Source: Sphingomonas caseinilytica
GTDB lineage: Bacteria; Pseudomonadota; Alphaproteobacteria; Sphingomonadales; Sphingomonadaceae
Assembly (NCBI RefSeq): GCF_023516455.1
Contig: NZ_JAMGBA010000001.1
Coordinates: 62,001-126,000, forward strand
Reading direction: 5' to 3'
Length of the DNA stretch: 64,000 bases
Shown: piece by piece, positions 17,924-25,964 of the stretch
Numbering within the stretch: the stretch's first letter is position 1
Layout: each line of letters opens with the position of its first letter
Translations under genes and position numbers: made by a program
The notes under the pieces: model-generated
What the model was told of the DNA's origin: nothing
Databases searched by the model: none
What the model saw: the letters and a program-made list of their open reading frames with translations, nothing else

Positions 17924-18050
17924 CTGGAGCGCGCAGAGCGCTAGCGAAGCGGCGACAAAGCTAAATGCGGCATGGCTGAATTCTGGAGCGCGCAGAGCGC
18001 TAGCGAAGCGGCGACAAAGCTAAATGCGGCATGGCTCTATTTTGGAGCGC
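17911..18050. repeat. 59-bp tandem direct repeat (two full copies plus a degenerate third)
   Basis: The unit starting GCATGGCTGAATTCTGG occurs at 17911 and 17970 with identical sequence. A diverged copy starts at 18029 (GCATGGCTCTATTTTGG), so the period is exactly 59. Each unit contains GAGCGCGCAGAGCGCTAGCG, able to form a short stem. There is no ORF and no similarity to the tRNA 3' end, so it is not an integration-site duplication. The function is unknown. Confidence 0.85.
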
Positions 18051-18115
18051 CCTGAGCATTGCGAAGGGGCGTAGCGCGCAGAGTGTCGGGGCGACAATCT
18101 TCGAGACTCAAGAAG

Positions 18116-18152
18116 AGAGCGGGCGCAAATGCCTGACGCCTGCGCCCGCTCT
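18116..18152. other. 12-bp perfect hairpin in gene-free region
   Basis: AGAGCGGGCGCA (18116-18127), 13-nt loop, TGCGCCCGCTCT (18141-18152). It has no U-tract on the plus strand and a CTTCTT stretch on the minus strand. It lies in the roughly 400-bp gene-free interval between tRNA-Gly and the TonB receptor. A further smaller repeat, TCCGCGAA-GT-TTCGCGGA, sits at 18241-18258. Nothing else recognisable lies between them. Confidence 0.55.
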
Positions 18153-18289
18153 TCCACCGGCAGCATGAGTGCGGACACTAGAGGCACTCAGACCATGTGC
18201 GAAAAGGAGGCCAATCGCACAGCCTTCAAACGCATTGCTCTCCGCGAAGTTTCGCGGAAATCCGCCAATCTATGTTAGCATCTAGCTGA

Positions 18290-18328
18290 AAACAGAAAGG
18301 CCGCCACCCCAACGAAGGGGCGACGGCC
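18290..18328 (-). terminator. Rho-independent terminator of the TonB-dependent receptor gene
   Basis: On the minus strand, GGCCGTCGCCCC, loop TTCGTT, GGGGTGGCGGCC (complement of 18299-18328) is followed by TTTCTGTTTT. It lies 30 bp past the receptor stop codon. The strong GC stem with a U-rich tail makes this a standard terminator. Confidence 0.88.
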
Positions 18329-18358
18329 GAATCCGTCAGTCGATCAATCGGCTTGGAC

Positions 18359-21025
18359 TTACCAGCCGATGTTGAACGTAACGCTGAGCGTGCGCGGAGC
18401 GCCAATCTGCACGAACGGCGGGTTGTTGTACTGCGTGCTGGCCGTGTTCAACGACTGAGCAAGTCCGCCGCCGAAGCCGCCGACGTAGAAGGTGTCGAAC
18501 AGGTTGTAGACGTTCAGCTGGATGTAGGTCTTGTCCAGTTCCTGCGAGAAGTAGCCAAGGTTGAACCGCGCATCGAGGTTCACCAGCCAGTAGGCATCCG
18601 CCACCTTGTCATAGATCACCGCCGGATCGTTGGCCGGGTTGGCATCGTTCAGGTTGGTGAGGTTGATGCCGTTGTTGAACATCTGGGCGTTGTTGTCGAA
18701 GACATAGCGCTCGCCGGTCCGCTTGGCGGTAATGCCAAGATCGACCGGTCCGAGCGTGCCCGTGGCCGAGAGGCCATAGGTGTACTTCGGCTGGCCGGAC
18801 TCGCGGTTGCCCGCGGTCAGTGCGCAGCTCCGGATGATGTCCGACGGCAGCGCCGCGGCTGGGATGTTGTCGCAATCCTCGACGAGGCCGAACTGGCCGA
18901 GCTGAATGTTGTCCTTGATCTCGGACTGCATCCACGAACCGAACGCATAAACGGTCAGTTCCTTCATCGGCGAATAAGCTACCGAGCCGTCGATGCCCCA
19001 CTTGGTTACCTTGCCGAGGTTCCGATAAACGGTGGCGTCCAGCTCGGGATCATAGGCCGAAGCCAGGCGGTTATTGAACTTGGTGTACCAAGTCGCAACC
19101 TGAGCCTGGATCTTCGAGCTGCGATAACGCACGCCGAGATCGAAGGAGTCAGTGGTTTCCGGATCCGGCTTCGCCTCGTCGGTGCCCTCCGGGAAGAAGA
19201 AGGCGTTGTAGAGGTTATCGGTGCTGGGGACGGAGATATTCTTCGTATAGCTGCCGAAAGCCGAGATCTGCGGGGTGAAATCGTAGATCGCGCCGAGAGT
19301 CGGCAAGAACTTCGAATACTTGAGCACGCGGTGATCGGGCTGCGAATACGTCGGGTTGAATTCTCCGATGTCCTCATTGACGGCGTCATCGCCACCAGCG
19401 CACTCAACGAAACCGCCAGCCGATGAGGTGTAGCAGAAGTTTTCAAGGTCGCGCTTGAAGAAGGGCATACGGGCGCCGACGTTGACGGTCAGGTCGCCGA
19501 ATTCGCCACGATATTCCGCAGCAACTTGGTTCAGGATGGCGTAGGATTGGCGATCACGCTTCTGCAGATCGAATCCGGCTGCGGTCTGGATCGGATCGTT
19601 GACCGGGAAGACATCCTCGGGCTCACCATCATTTTCGAGTAGGCCGACCTGGCCGGTCTGCCGATGGTTCGAATAGTCATGAGTGAAGGTCGCGCGGACA
19701 GAATTGCTGTCGTCGATGTCATAGCGCAGACCGGCAATGACGGCGTAGCGACGCGTGCGGGTCTGGCTGGGTGCGAGAACAGTAACCTGGTCCAGAACAT
19801 CGCCATCTCCGTTGAGGTCGACGCCGTTCAGATAGGGGCTGCCACCGAAATAGCCGCCCACGCAGGTGATGTTGACGTTCGGCGCGGCGGTCGAGCAGTT
19901 CGAACGCGCGGTCCCGCTGACAGGAGCCGGGTTGATGTCGTAGCCGAATTCGCGAGCTGTCGCAGTGCCGCCGCCGTTGGCCTTGGTGTACTGGTAGCTC
20001 GGGTCGACCGTCAGCACGAGGCCGTCGGCCAGCGTGAAGCGCGAATTGCCGCGAACGTTGACACTGTTCGATGGGTTGTAGCGGCGATCGAATTCGGTGC
20101 CGCAAGTGTTCGCCGTATCAGGAGCGCCTGCCTGCGGCGCGTCGAGCGTGCAGGGGATGGCGATGTCATACTCGCGCTCGTCATTGTTGTCCGGGAAGCG
20201 GTTGCCCGTGCCCGAGCCGACGGTGCGGTTCGGATCGAGGCGCAGCGGAAGCGAGCCGAAGAAATTGTTGCGGTCCTGGTTATAGCGGCCGGCAACCGAG
20301 ACGAAGTCGCCGTTGTTGCCGATCGGCTGATAGATGCGACCGTTATACTGCTGCCGCTTCAGCTTACCGTAGTTGTTGTAGGGATTGTCGTACTTGGAGG
20401 TGCTGGCCGACAGGAACGCGCGGGTGCCATACGAAGTGAACTCGCCGGTATCGATCATGCCGAAGTAGCGGCGATAATCGAACTCGCCGAACGAAGCGCT
20501 GACGCGCCCACCGAAGTCGTTACCGGGAATCCGCGTGCGCTGGTTGATCGTGCCGCCAACTGCCGATGCCGTCGGCGAGTCGACATCGGTTGAACCGAGG
20601 TTGACGTTGACCTGTTCGATCAGTTCCGGGTCGATCGAGAAGTTCGAATAGATATTGTAGTTGCCGCTGTCGTTCAGCTGAATGCCGTCGAGCGTGTAGC
20701 TGACGCGCGTTGAATCGAAGCCGCGAACGGTAAGCGTGCCGCCGGCGTTGCCGTAAGCGTCATTGTTCTGAAAGCTGACGCCGGGAACGATATTGATCGT
20801 ATCAAGGACCGTCTGTCCCGGGCCACTGCGCGAGATCATTTCCTGCGTGACAACTGCCTTTGCCTTCGGCGCGTCTGGCGTCTGAATGCCGCCTACGTCT
20901 TGCGTACGGGCGCCGGTGACCACGATGGTTTCTTTTTCGAAGTCGACCGATCCGGTCGATTGAGCAAAGGCGGCAGTCGGCGCGAAAATTGCGGCCGCCG
21001 AGCAAAGCAGCGTGAACTTTTTCAT
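18359..21025 (-). CDS. TonB-dependent outer-membrane receptor
   Basis: 888 residues. Signal peptide MKKFTLLCSAAAIFAPTAAFA is cleaved before Q22. A TonB-box-like ETIVVTGAR follows, then the plug domain (VVTQEMISRSGPGQTVLDTINIVPGVSFQNND, LTVRGFDSTRVSYTLDGIQLND, to about residue 170), then a 22-strand-type barrel ending in an aromatic residue (FNIGW). The family imports siderophores, cobalamin, saccharides or other scarce nutrients using TonB energy. The substrate cannot be assigned and no Fur or TonB gene is adjacent. The ATG at 21025 is preferred over a GTG 12 bases upstream because it starts the signal peptide and leaves GGGG at normal spacing. The 256-bp upstream spacer shows no convincing promoter. 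Confidence 0.9.
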   Translation of the reverse strand: MKKFTLLCSAAAIFAPTAAFAQSTGSVDFEKETIVVTGARTQDVGGIQTPDAPKAKAVVTQEMISRSGPGQTVLDTINIVPGVSFQNNDAYGNAGGTLTVRGFDSTRVSYTLDGIQLNDSGNYNIYSNFSIDPELIEQVNVNLGSTDVDSPTASAVGGTINQRTRIPGNDFGGRVSASFGEFDYRRYFGMIDTGEFTSYGTRAFLSASTSKYDNPYNNYGKLKRQQYNGRIYQPIGNNGDFVSVAGRYNQDRNNFFGSLPLRLDPNRTVGSGTGNRFPDNNDEREYDIAIPCTLDAPQAGAPDTANTCGTEFDRRYNPSNSVNVRGNSRFTLADGLVLTVDPSYQYTKANGGGTATAREFGYDINPAPVSGTARSNCSTAAPNVNITCVGGYFGGSPYLNGVDLNGDGDVLDQVTVLAPSQTRTRRYAVIAGLRYDIDDSNSVRATFTHDYSNHRQTGQVGLLENDGEPEDVFPVNDPIQTAAGFDLQKRDRQSYAILNQVAAEYRGEFGDLTVNVGARMPFFKRDLENFCYTSSAGGFVECAGGDDAVNEDIGEFNPTYSQPDHRVLKYSKFLPTLGAIYDFTPQISAFGSYTKNISVPSTDNLYNAFFFPEGTDEAKPDPETTDSFDLGVRYRSSKIQAQVATWYTKFNNRLASAYDPELDATVYRNLGKVTKWGIDGSVAYSPMKELTVYAFGSWMQSEIKDNIQLGQFGLVEDCDNIPAAALPSDIIRSCALTAGNRESGQPKYTYGLSATGTLGPVDLGITAKRTGERYVFDNNAQMFNNGINLTNLNDANPANDPAVIYDKVADAYWLVNLDARFNLGYFSQELDKTYIQLNVYNLFDTFYVGGFGGGLAQSLNTASTQYNNPPFVQIGAPRTLSVTFNIGW

Positions 21026-21281
21026 GTTACTAGACACCCCAATAATGAGAAATTTTGTACCCAGACTTCTGGCACGCAGGGCTGCTAGTTTTGCATTGAG
21101 ACAATCGGGTGACTGGCCCGCTCGGCCGTCACTTTCATCGTCATGCGTTGCAGAAAAATCCCACCCCGGCGTACGCCCCGCCCGCGTGACTAGAGCTTAG
21201 AAATGCCAATTTCTACAGTTTTGTGACAGCGCCGCAATCACGTTGGGAAGTGATGCGATTCCGCAACTCTTTGCGTTAAGT

Positions 21282-21926
21282 TTACGCGTCGAGGCGGCGG
21301 CCGAGGCCGACCATGAGGTAGATGAGCGGCGGCACCAGCACGACCGAAAGCACGACCTTTGCCAGCATCTGGCCGAGCAGCAGTTCGCCAATCGGAAAGA
21401 CACCGTAGAAGGCGACGGAAATGAAGATCAGCGTATCGACAATCTGGCTTAGCCCGCTTGCGACGGCGGAACGGAACCAGAGCAGCCTGGAGCCTTCGCG
21501 GCCCTTCAACCTGCTGAAGATCGACACGTTCAATAGGGTCGAGATGCCGTAGGCAAGAATGCCGCCCAGCCAGATCCTTGGTGTCCCGCTCATCATCGTT
21601 TCGAACGAGGTGAGGCGAGCGGGGTCCATGTCATGCGCTGCGGGCAGGCCGAGCACGGCGAGGGTCAGAAGCAGTGATGCGATCAGCGGTACGAAGCCGA
21701 TCAGTATCAGCCGGTTGGCCATCTCGCGGCTGTGCAGTTCCGCAATCGCGCTCGAGGTGACCACCAGCAGCAAAAAGGCGAAGATGCCTGCCTCGACCGC
21801 GAGCGGGCCAAGCGCGACCTGCTTGTTGCCGAGCACACCTGCGATGCACACCATGCCGCCATAGAAAATGGCGAATGCAAACAGTGATGGGGAGATTGCG
21901 GGCTTGGCGGCTGCTTGATCGGTCAT
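21282..21926 (-). CDS. Queuosine-precursor transporter (YhhQ/VUT family)
   Basis: A 214-residue membrane protein with about six hydrophobic segments. The family pattern is visible: NKQVALGPLAVEAGIFAFLLLVVTSSAIAELHS in the first half, then ILAYGISTLLNVSIFSRLKGREGSRLLWFRSAVASGLSQIVDTLIFISVAFYG. YhhQ homologues take up queuine or preQ precursors for tRNA modification. The start at 21926 (MTDQAAAK) was chosen; longer in-frame extensions overlap the divergent kinase gene's promoter region. It is transcribed toward the TonB receptor. Confidence 0.8.
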   Translation of the reverse strand: MTDQAAAKPAISPSLFAFAIFYGGMVCIAGVLGNKQVALGPLAVEAGIFAFLLLVVTSSAIAELHSREMANRLILIGFVPLIASLLLTLAVLGLPAAHDMDPARLTSFETMMSGTPRIWLGGILAYGISTLLNVSIFSRLKGREGSRLLWFRSAVASGLSQIVDTLIFISVAFYGVFPIGELLLGQMLAKVVLSVVLVPPLIYLMVGLGRRLDA

Positions 21927-22044
21927 GCGCGATGGGTAGCGGCTGCGGCGCGGCCCGCAAGCCATTTCCGTTTGACGCTTTTTGAACGGATGGGCTAGGC
22001 GGCGCCCGATTTCCTTCAGACTATAAGGACCTTGCGACCAAGCC

Positions 22045-23031
22045 ATGGCCGACGCCGCTCTCGACATCGTTGCCATGGGAGACGCCATCGTCGACGTCAT
22101 CGCCGATTGCGACGACGAATTCATTCGGCGGCACAATCTTCCCAAGGGCTCGATGCAGCTGCTGAGCGCCGAAGAAGCCGACACGCTTTACGCGGCGATG
22201 GGCATGGCGCGCGAGATGTCCGGCGGATCAGCGGCCAACAGCATGGCCGGAGTCGCGGCGATGGGCGGGAAGGCGGCCTTCGTCGGCCAGATCGCCGAAG
22301 ACCAGCTCGGCCTCATCTTCGAACATGACATGCATGCGCTGGGCGTCAGGTTCGACACGCCGGCACTGATCGGAGGGCCGCCGACGGGACGCTGCCTCAT
22401 CCTGGTCACGCCGGATGCGCAGCGGACGATGAACACCTGCCCGGGGGCCAGCCATGAACTGTCGGCCGACACGATCAGCCCGGCTCTCATCGCGTCGGCG
22501 TCGATCCTCTATCTCGAAGGCTATTTGTTCGGACCGGAAAAGCCCCGTGCGGCAATGATGAAGGCGGTCGACATCGCCCATGCGGCGGGGCGGAAAGTCG
22601 CCTTCACGCTCAGCGAAAGCGTATGCATCGCTGGGCGCAAGGAAGGCTTCGGCAAGATGATCGACAGCGGCGGCGTCGACCTTCTGTTCGCCAATGAGGA
22701 TGAAGCCCTGCAGCTTACCGGGCGGACGGACCTTGAGTCCGCGCTCGACGAGCTGAAGGCCAAGGTACCGACATTGGTCATCACGCGGGGCCCGGAAGGC
22801 GCCATCGCCATCGAAAAGGATGAGCGGATTTCGATCCCTGCCGCCCCGGTCAGCGCCGTAGTCGATACGACCGGCGCAGGCGACCTGTTCGCGGCCGGGT
22901 TCCTCACCGCTCGCTGCAAGGGAGCAAGTCTTGAGCGTTGCCTTTGGACAGGGGCCATTGCGGCGGGCGAAGTGATCCAGCATTACGGCGCGCGGCCAAT
23001 GACCGACCTGAAGAAGCTCGTGCAACTATGA
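22045..23031 (+). CDS. PfkB-family sugar kinase, adenosine-kinase type
   Basis: A 328-residue ribokinase-fold enzyme. PfkB signature 1 is visible around GGSAANSMAGVAAMGGKAAFVGQIAEDQLG, and signature 2 is DTTGAGDLFAAGFL, with the catalytic Asp in GAGD. The N-terminus DIVAMGDAIVDVIADCDD resembles bacterial adenosine kinases. It probably phosphorylates adenosine or a related nucleoside. Context supports this: it overlaps (ATGA) a LOG-family nucleotide phosphoribohydrolase gene, and a nucleoside transporter follows. Confidence 0.82.
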   Translation: MADAALDIVAMGDAIVDVIADCDDEFIRRHNLPKGSMQLLSAEEADTLYAAMGMAREMSGGSAANSMAGVAAMGGKAAFVGQIAEDQLGLIFEHDMHALGVRFDTPALIGGPPTGRCLILVTPDAQRTMNTCPGASHELSADTISPALIASASILYLEGYLFGPEKPRAAMMKAVDIAHAAGRKVAFTLSESVCIAGRKEGFGKMIDSGGVDLLFANEDEALQLTGRTDLESALDELKAKVPTLVITRGPEGAIAIEKDERISIPAAPVSAVVDTTGAGDLFAAGFLTARCKGASLERCLWTGAIAAGEVIQHYGARPMTDLKKLVQL

Positions 23032-23603
23032 CCATCAAGCGGCTTGCGGTTTACTGCGGTTCTGCGCCGGGAACGGATCCGGCGTTTGCCGACATGGCTC
23101 GGGCGCTGGTCAGGGAGATGGCCGGTCGCGGAATCGATATGGTCTACGGCGGCGGCCGGCTGGGCCTCATGGGCATTATCGCGGACGAGATGCTGGAGGC
23201 GGGCGGCAAGGTTTACGGCGTCATTCCCCAGGCACTGGTCGATCATGAAGTGGCGCACCGCGGCTGCACCGAACTTCATACGGTCGCCAACATGCATGAG
23301 CGCAAAGCCAAGATGACCGAGCTGTGCGACGGCTTCGTCGCGCTGCCGGGCGGAATCGGCACGCTGGACGAACTGTTCGAGGCATGGACCTGGAACGCGC
23401 TCGGCTATCACGCCAAGCCCTTCTGCCTGCTCAATGTCCATGGGTTCTGGAACGATCTGGCCGATTTCATGGACCATGTCCGCGACAGCGGTTTCCTGAG
23501 CCAGGCGCGCCGTCTGCAGATGCTGAAGGCCGAAACTCCGGCCGAGGCGCTGGACCTACTGGACGAAGCGGCCAAAAACGCGGAACAAGGCGTCACCTGG
23601 TAA
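23028..23603 (+). CDS. LOG-family nucleoside 5'-monophosphate phosphoribohydrolase
   Basis: 191 residues. It carries the family motifs GGGRLGLMG (VYGGGRLGLMGIIADEML) and PGGIGTLDELFE, which form the nucleotide-binding and active site in LOG/TIGR00730 proteins. These cleave AMP or cytokinin riboside monophosphates to base plus ribose 5-phosphate. The start at 23028 (MTIKRLAVYCGSAPG) overlaps the kinase stop as ATGA. An upstream in-frame start would lie inside the kinase gene. It is often called lysine-decarboxylase-like in older annotation, which is misleading. Confidence 0.88.
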   Translation: MTIKRLAVYCGSAPGTDPAFADMARALVREMAGRGIDMVYGGGRLGLMGIIADEMLEAGGKVYGVIPQALVDHEVAHRGCTELHTVANMHERKAKMTELCDGFVALPGGIGTLDELFEAWTWNALGYHAKPFCLLNVHGFWNDLADFMDHVRDSGFLSQARRLQMLKAETPAEALDLLDEAAKNAEQGVTW

Positions 23604-23637
23604 GCGGTTGGAATGACCCGGGGAGGGGTCGCGTTTC

Positions 23638-24918
23638 ATGAATCAATATTTGCTCGGGTTGGCAGGAATTGCCGCCATCATCCTGATTGCGGTCGCTTTC
23701 TCGTCCAACCGCAAGGCGATCAACTTGCGGGTCGTGGGGGCTGCCTTCGCGCTCCAGGCCGCGCTCGCCTTCCTCGTCATCAAGACGCCGTGGGGCCGCG
23801 CAGTCATCCAGGGCATGTCCGATGGCGTCGCCGAGCTGCTCAGCTACGCGACCAAGGGCACCGAATTCCTCTTTGGCCCGAGCGCTTCCAATCCACTGGC
23901 GCACACATTCGCGATCGCTGCCCTACCGGTGATCGTCTTCTTCGCGTCGCTGGTTGCGATCCTCTACCATCTCGGGATCATGCAAAAGGTCGTGAAGTGG
24001 GTTGGCGGCGCGATCGGATGGGTGACCGGCGTCAGCCGGGTCGAATCGCTCGGCGCGGCCGCAAACATCTTCGTCGGCCAGTCGGAAAGCCCGCTTGTCG
24101 TGAGGCCCTACCTCCAGGCTTTGCCACCCAGCCACCTGTTCACCCTGATGAGCGTCGGCATGGCGGGCGTCGCGGGAACGATCCTCGCTGCCTATGCCGG
24201 CCTGCTGGGCGAGCGCTATCTGCCCTACCTCCTCGCGGCGGCGTTCATGTCGGCGCCGGGCGGTATCCTGATGGCCAAGCTTATCATGCCGGACGAACCG
24301 GCCGGCTCGGACGAGCTTGAACTGAAGGGCGGAGCCGCGAGCAGTGCGCCGGAGGATGACATCGACATCCACACCTTCGAGGACGGCGAGCGTCCGGCCA
24401 ACATCATCATGGCGGCCGCGCAAGGCGCGCAGACCGGCGTCAAGCTGGCGGTCGCGGTCGGCGCGATGGTGCTGGCCTTCGTCGCCCTGGTGGCGCTTGC
24501 GAACGGCATTTTGGGCGGCATCGGCGGTTGGTTCGGCCGGCCCGACCTGTCGTTCCAGGCGATCGTCGGCACGCTGTTTTCGCCGGTCATGTTCCTGATC
24601 GGCGTTCCGTGGAACGAGGCGGGCGTTGCCGGCGGCCTGTTCGGCACCAAGATCGTCCTCAATGAGTTCGTTGCCTTCATCGATCTCGGCAATGCGGCCG
24701 GACCCGCGGCGGCGCTGACCGAGCGTAGCCGGGCGATCGTTACCTTTGCGCTGTGCGGCTTCGCCAACTTCTCGTCGATCGCGATCCAGATGGCGGTGAC
24801 GGGCAATCTGGCGCCTAACCAACGGCCAATGATTGCCAAGCTGGGCCTCCGCGCCCTTCTGGCGGGTTCGCTCGCCAACCTGATGAGCGCGGCGCTGGCA
24901 GGATTAATGATTGGATAG
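23638..24918 (+). CDS. nupC: Concentrative nucleoside transporter, NupC type
   Basis: A 426-residue polytopic protein. CNT-family motifs are GQSESPLVVRPYL (the nucleoside-binding GQxEAP-like helical hairpin), LMSVGMAGVAGTILAAYAGLL, NEFVAFIDLG and CGFANFSSIAIQMA. It imports nucleosides with Na+ or H+. Members often carry an inter-membrane loop as at residues 220-255 (DELELKGGAASSAPEDDIDIHTFEDGE). It ends the kinase-LOG-transporter gene run and is followed two bases after its stop by a palindromic repeat. Confidence 0.92.
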   Translation: MNQYLLGLAGIAAIILIAVAFSSNRKAINLRVVGAAFALQAALAFLVIKTPWGRAVIQGMSDGVAELLSYATKGTEFLFGPSASNPLAHTFAIAALPVIVFFASLVAILYHLGIMQKVVKWVGGAIGWVTGVSRVESLGAAANIFVGQSESPLVVRPYLQALPPSHLFTLMSVGMAGVAGTILAAYAGLLGERYLPYLLAAAFMSAPGGILMAKLIMPDEPAGSDELELKGGAASSAPEDDIDIHTFEDGERPANIIMAAAQGAQTGVKLAVAVGAMVLAFVALVALANGILGGIGGWFGRPDLSFQAIVGTLFSPVMFLIGVPWNEAGVAGGLFGTKIVLNEFVAFIDLGNAAGPAAALTERSRAIVTFALCGFANFSSIAIQMAVTGNLAPNQRPMIAKLGLRALLAGSLANLMSAALAGLMIG

Positions 24919-24920
24919 GT

Positions 24921-24985
24921 GTCATTGCGAGGAGCACAGCGACGCGGCAATCCAGTCTGGATTGCTTCGCTTCGCTCGCAATGAC
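24921..24985. repeat. Dispersed palindromic repeat, GTCATTGCGAG type
   Basis: Terminal inverted repeats GTCATTGCGAG (24921-24931) and CTCGCAATGAC (24975-24985) are exact. The interior is imperfectly paired (GCGGCAATCCAG/CTGGATTGCTTCG). It begins 2 nt after the nupC stop, and a second member lies at 35858-35923. It probably shapes the 3' end of the nupC transcript. Confidence 0.85.
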
Positions 24986-25002
24986 GAGTATAGGCGCACC
25001 GT

Positions 25003-25953
25003 ATGACCGACGTAATTACCAGCGATAATGTTGCCTCTGTTTCCTTGAAGGACGCGGACAAGGATCCGCAAGGCTTCGCCCAGGAACTGGGCACCAGCTT
25101 CGTCGAATATGGCTTCGCCATCATTCGCGACCATGGCATCCCCGACGACCTGATCCACCGTGCCGAGGAAAAGGCGAAGCAATTCTTCGCTTTGTCCGAG
25201 GACGTTAAGAATGGATATTTTATCGAGGGGCAGGGCGGTGCGCGCGGCTACACGCCGTTCGGCATTGAAACCGCCAAAGGCTTCAAAGCGCACGATCTCA
25301 AGGAATTCTGGCACGTCGGCCGTGAGTTGCCGGAGGGACATAAGTTTCGGGACGTGATGGCCGACAATATCTGGCCCGCCGAAGTCCAGGATTTCCGCAA
25401 CACCTTCACCGAGCTTTACGCCGCGTTCGACGAGGCTGGGGTCAAGGTGCTGCGCGCCATCGCCCGCTTCCTCAAGGTCGACGAGGATTATTTCACCGAC
25501 ACGGTGCGCGACGGCAATTCGGTGATGCGCTTGCTCCACTATCCGGCGCAGTCCGAGCCGACGGGAGAGCACATCCGCGCGGCGGCCCATGAGGACATCA
25601 ACACCATCACCTTGCTGCTCGGCGCCGAAGAAGCCGGGCTGGAGCTGAAGACGAAGGATGGCCGCTGGATCCCGGTGTCACCCAAGCCGGGTGAGCTGGT
25701 CATCAATATCGGCGACATGCTGCAGCGGCTGACCAATGGCGTGTTGCGCTCGACGTCGCACAGGGTGGTCAATCCGGCGCCGGACCGCGCCAGCCATGCG
25801 CGCTATTCGATGCCGTTCTTCCTGCATTTCCGTCCGGATTTCGTGATCGAAGCGCTGCCTGGGACGGTTCCGGCAGGCGAGCAACCGAAGTGGCCGCCGA
25901 TCAGCAGCCATGAATATCTGCTAGAGCGGCTTCGGGAAATTAAGCTGACCTAG
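25003..25953 (+). CDS. 2-oxoglutarate/Fe(II) oxygenase, isopenicillin-N-synthase-like family
   Basis: 316 residues. An N-terminal DIOX_N-type region (SLKDADKDPQGFAQELGTSFVEYGFAIIRDHGIP) is followed by the double-stranded beta-helix. Fe ligands appear as His and Asp in AAHEDINTITLL and His in RSTSHRVVNP; the 2OG-binding Arg-x-Ser is RYSMPFF. The family hydroxylates or cyclises diverse small molecules, so the substrate is unknown. The upstream palindromic element lies directly before the start, so its promoter is unclear. Confidence 0.85.
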   Translation: MTDVITSDNVASVSLKDADKDPQGFAQELGTSFVEYGFAIIRDHGIPDDLIHRAEEKAKQFFALSEDVKNGYFIEGQGGARGYTPFGIETAKGFKAHDLKEFWHVGRELPEGHKFRDVMADNIWPAEVQDFRNTFTELYAAFDEAGVKVLRAIARFLKVDEDYFTDTVRDGNSVMRLLHYPAQSEPTGEHIRAAAHEDINTITLLLGAEEAGLELKTKDGRWIPVSPKPGELVINIGDMLQRLTNGVLRSTSHRVVNPAPDRASHARYSMPFFLHFRPDFVIEALPGTVPAGEQPKWPPISSHEYLLERLREIKLT

Positions 25954-25964
25954 TACGGGCGGCG

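Noticed and set aside
17911-18050. Possible CRISPR array
   Set aside because: The repeat is a contiguous 59-bp tandem without unique spacers, and no cas gene is present.
17820-18050. tRNA-Gly as an integration site
   Set aside because: No duplicated tRNA 3' end and no integrase gene nearby.
18195-18278. 27-residue ORF in the tRNA-Gly to receptor spacer
   Set aside because: No ribosome-binding site and no recognisable sequence; chance ORF is the simplest reading.
18353-19426. 357-codon plus-strand ORF opposite the TonB receptor
   Set aside because: Antisense to a clear receptor; low-complexity Arg/Glu/Val-rich translation without a domain or ribosome-binding site.
19664-20593. 309-codon plus-strand ORF opposite the TonB receptor
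   Set aside because: Same reason: antisense shadow of codon bias, no family match visible.
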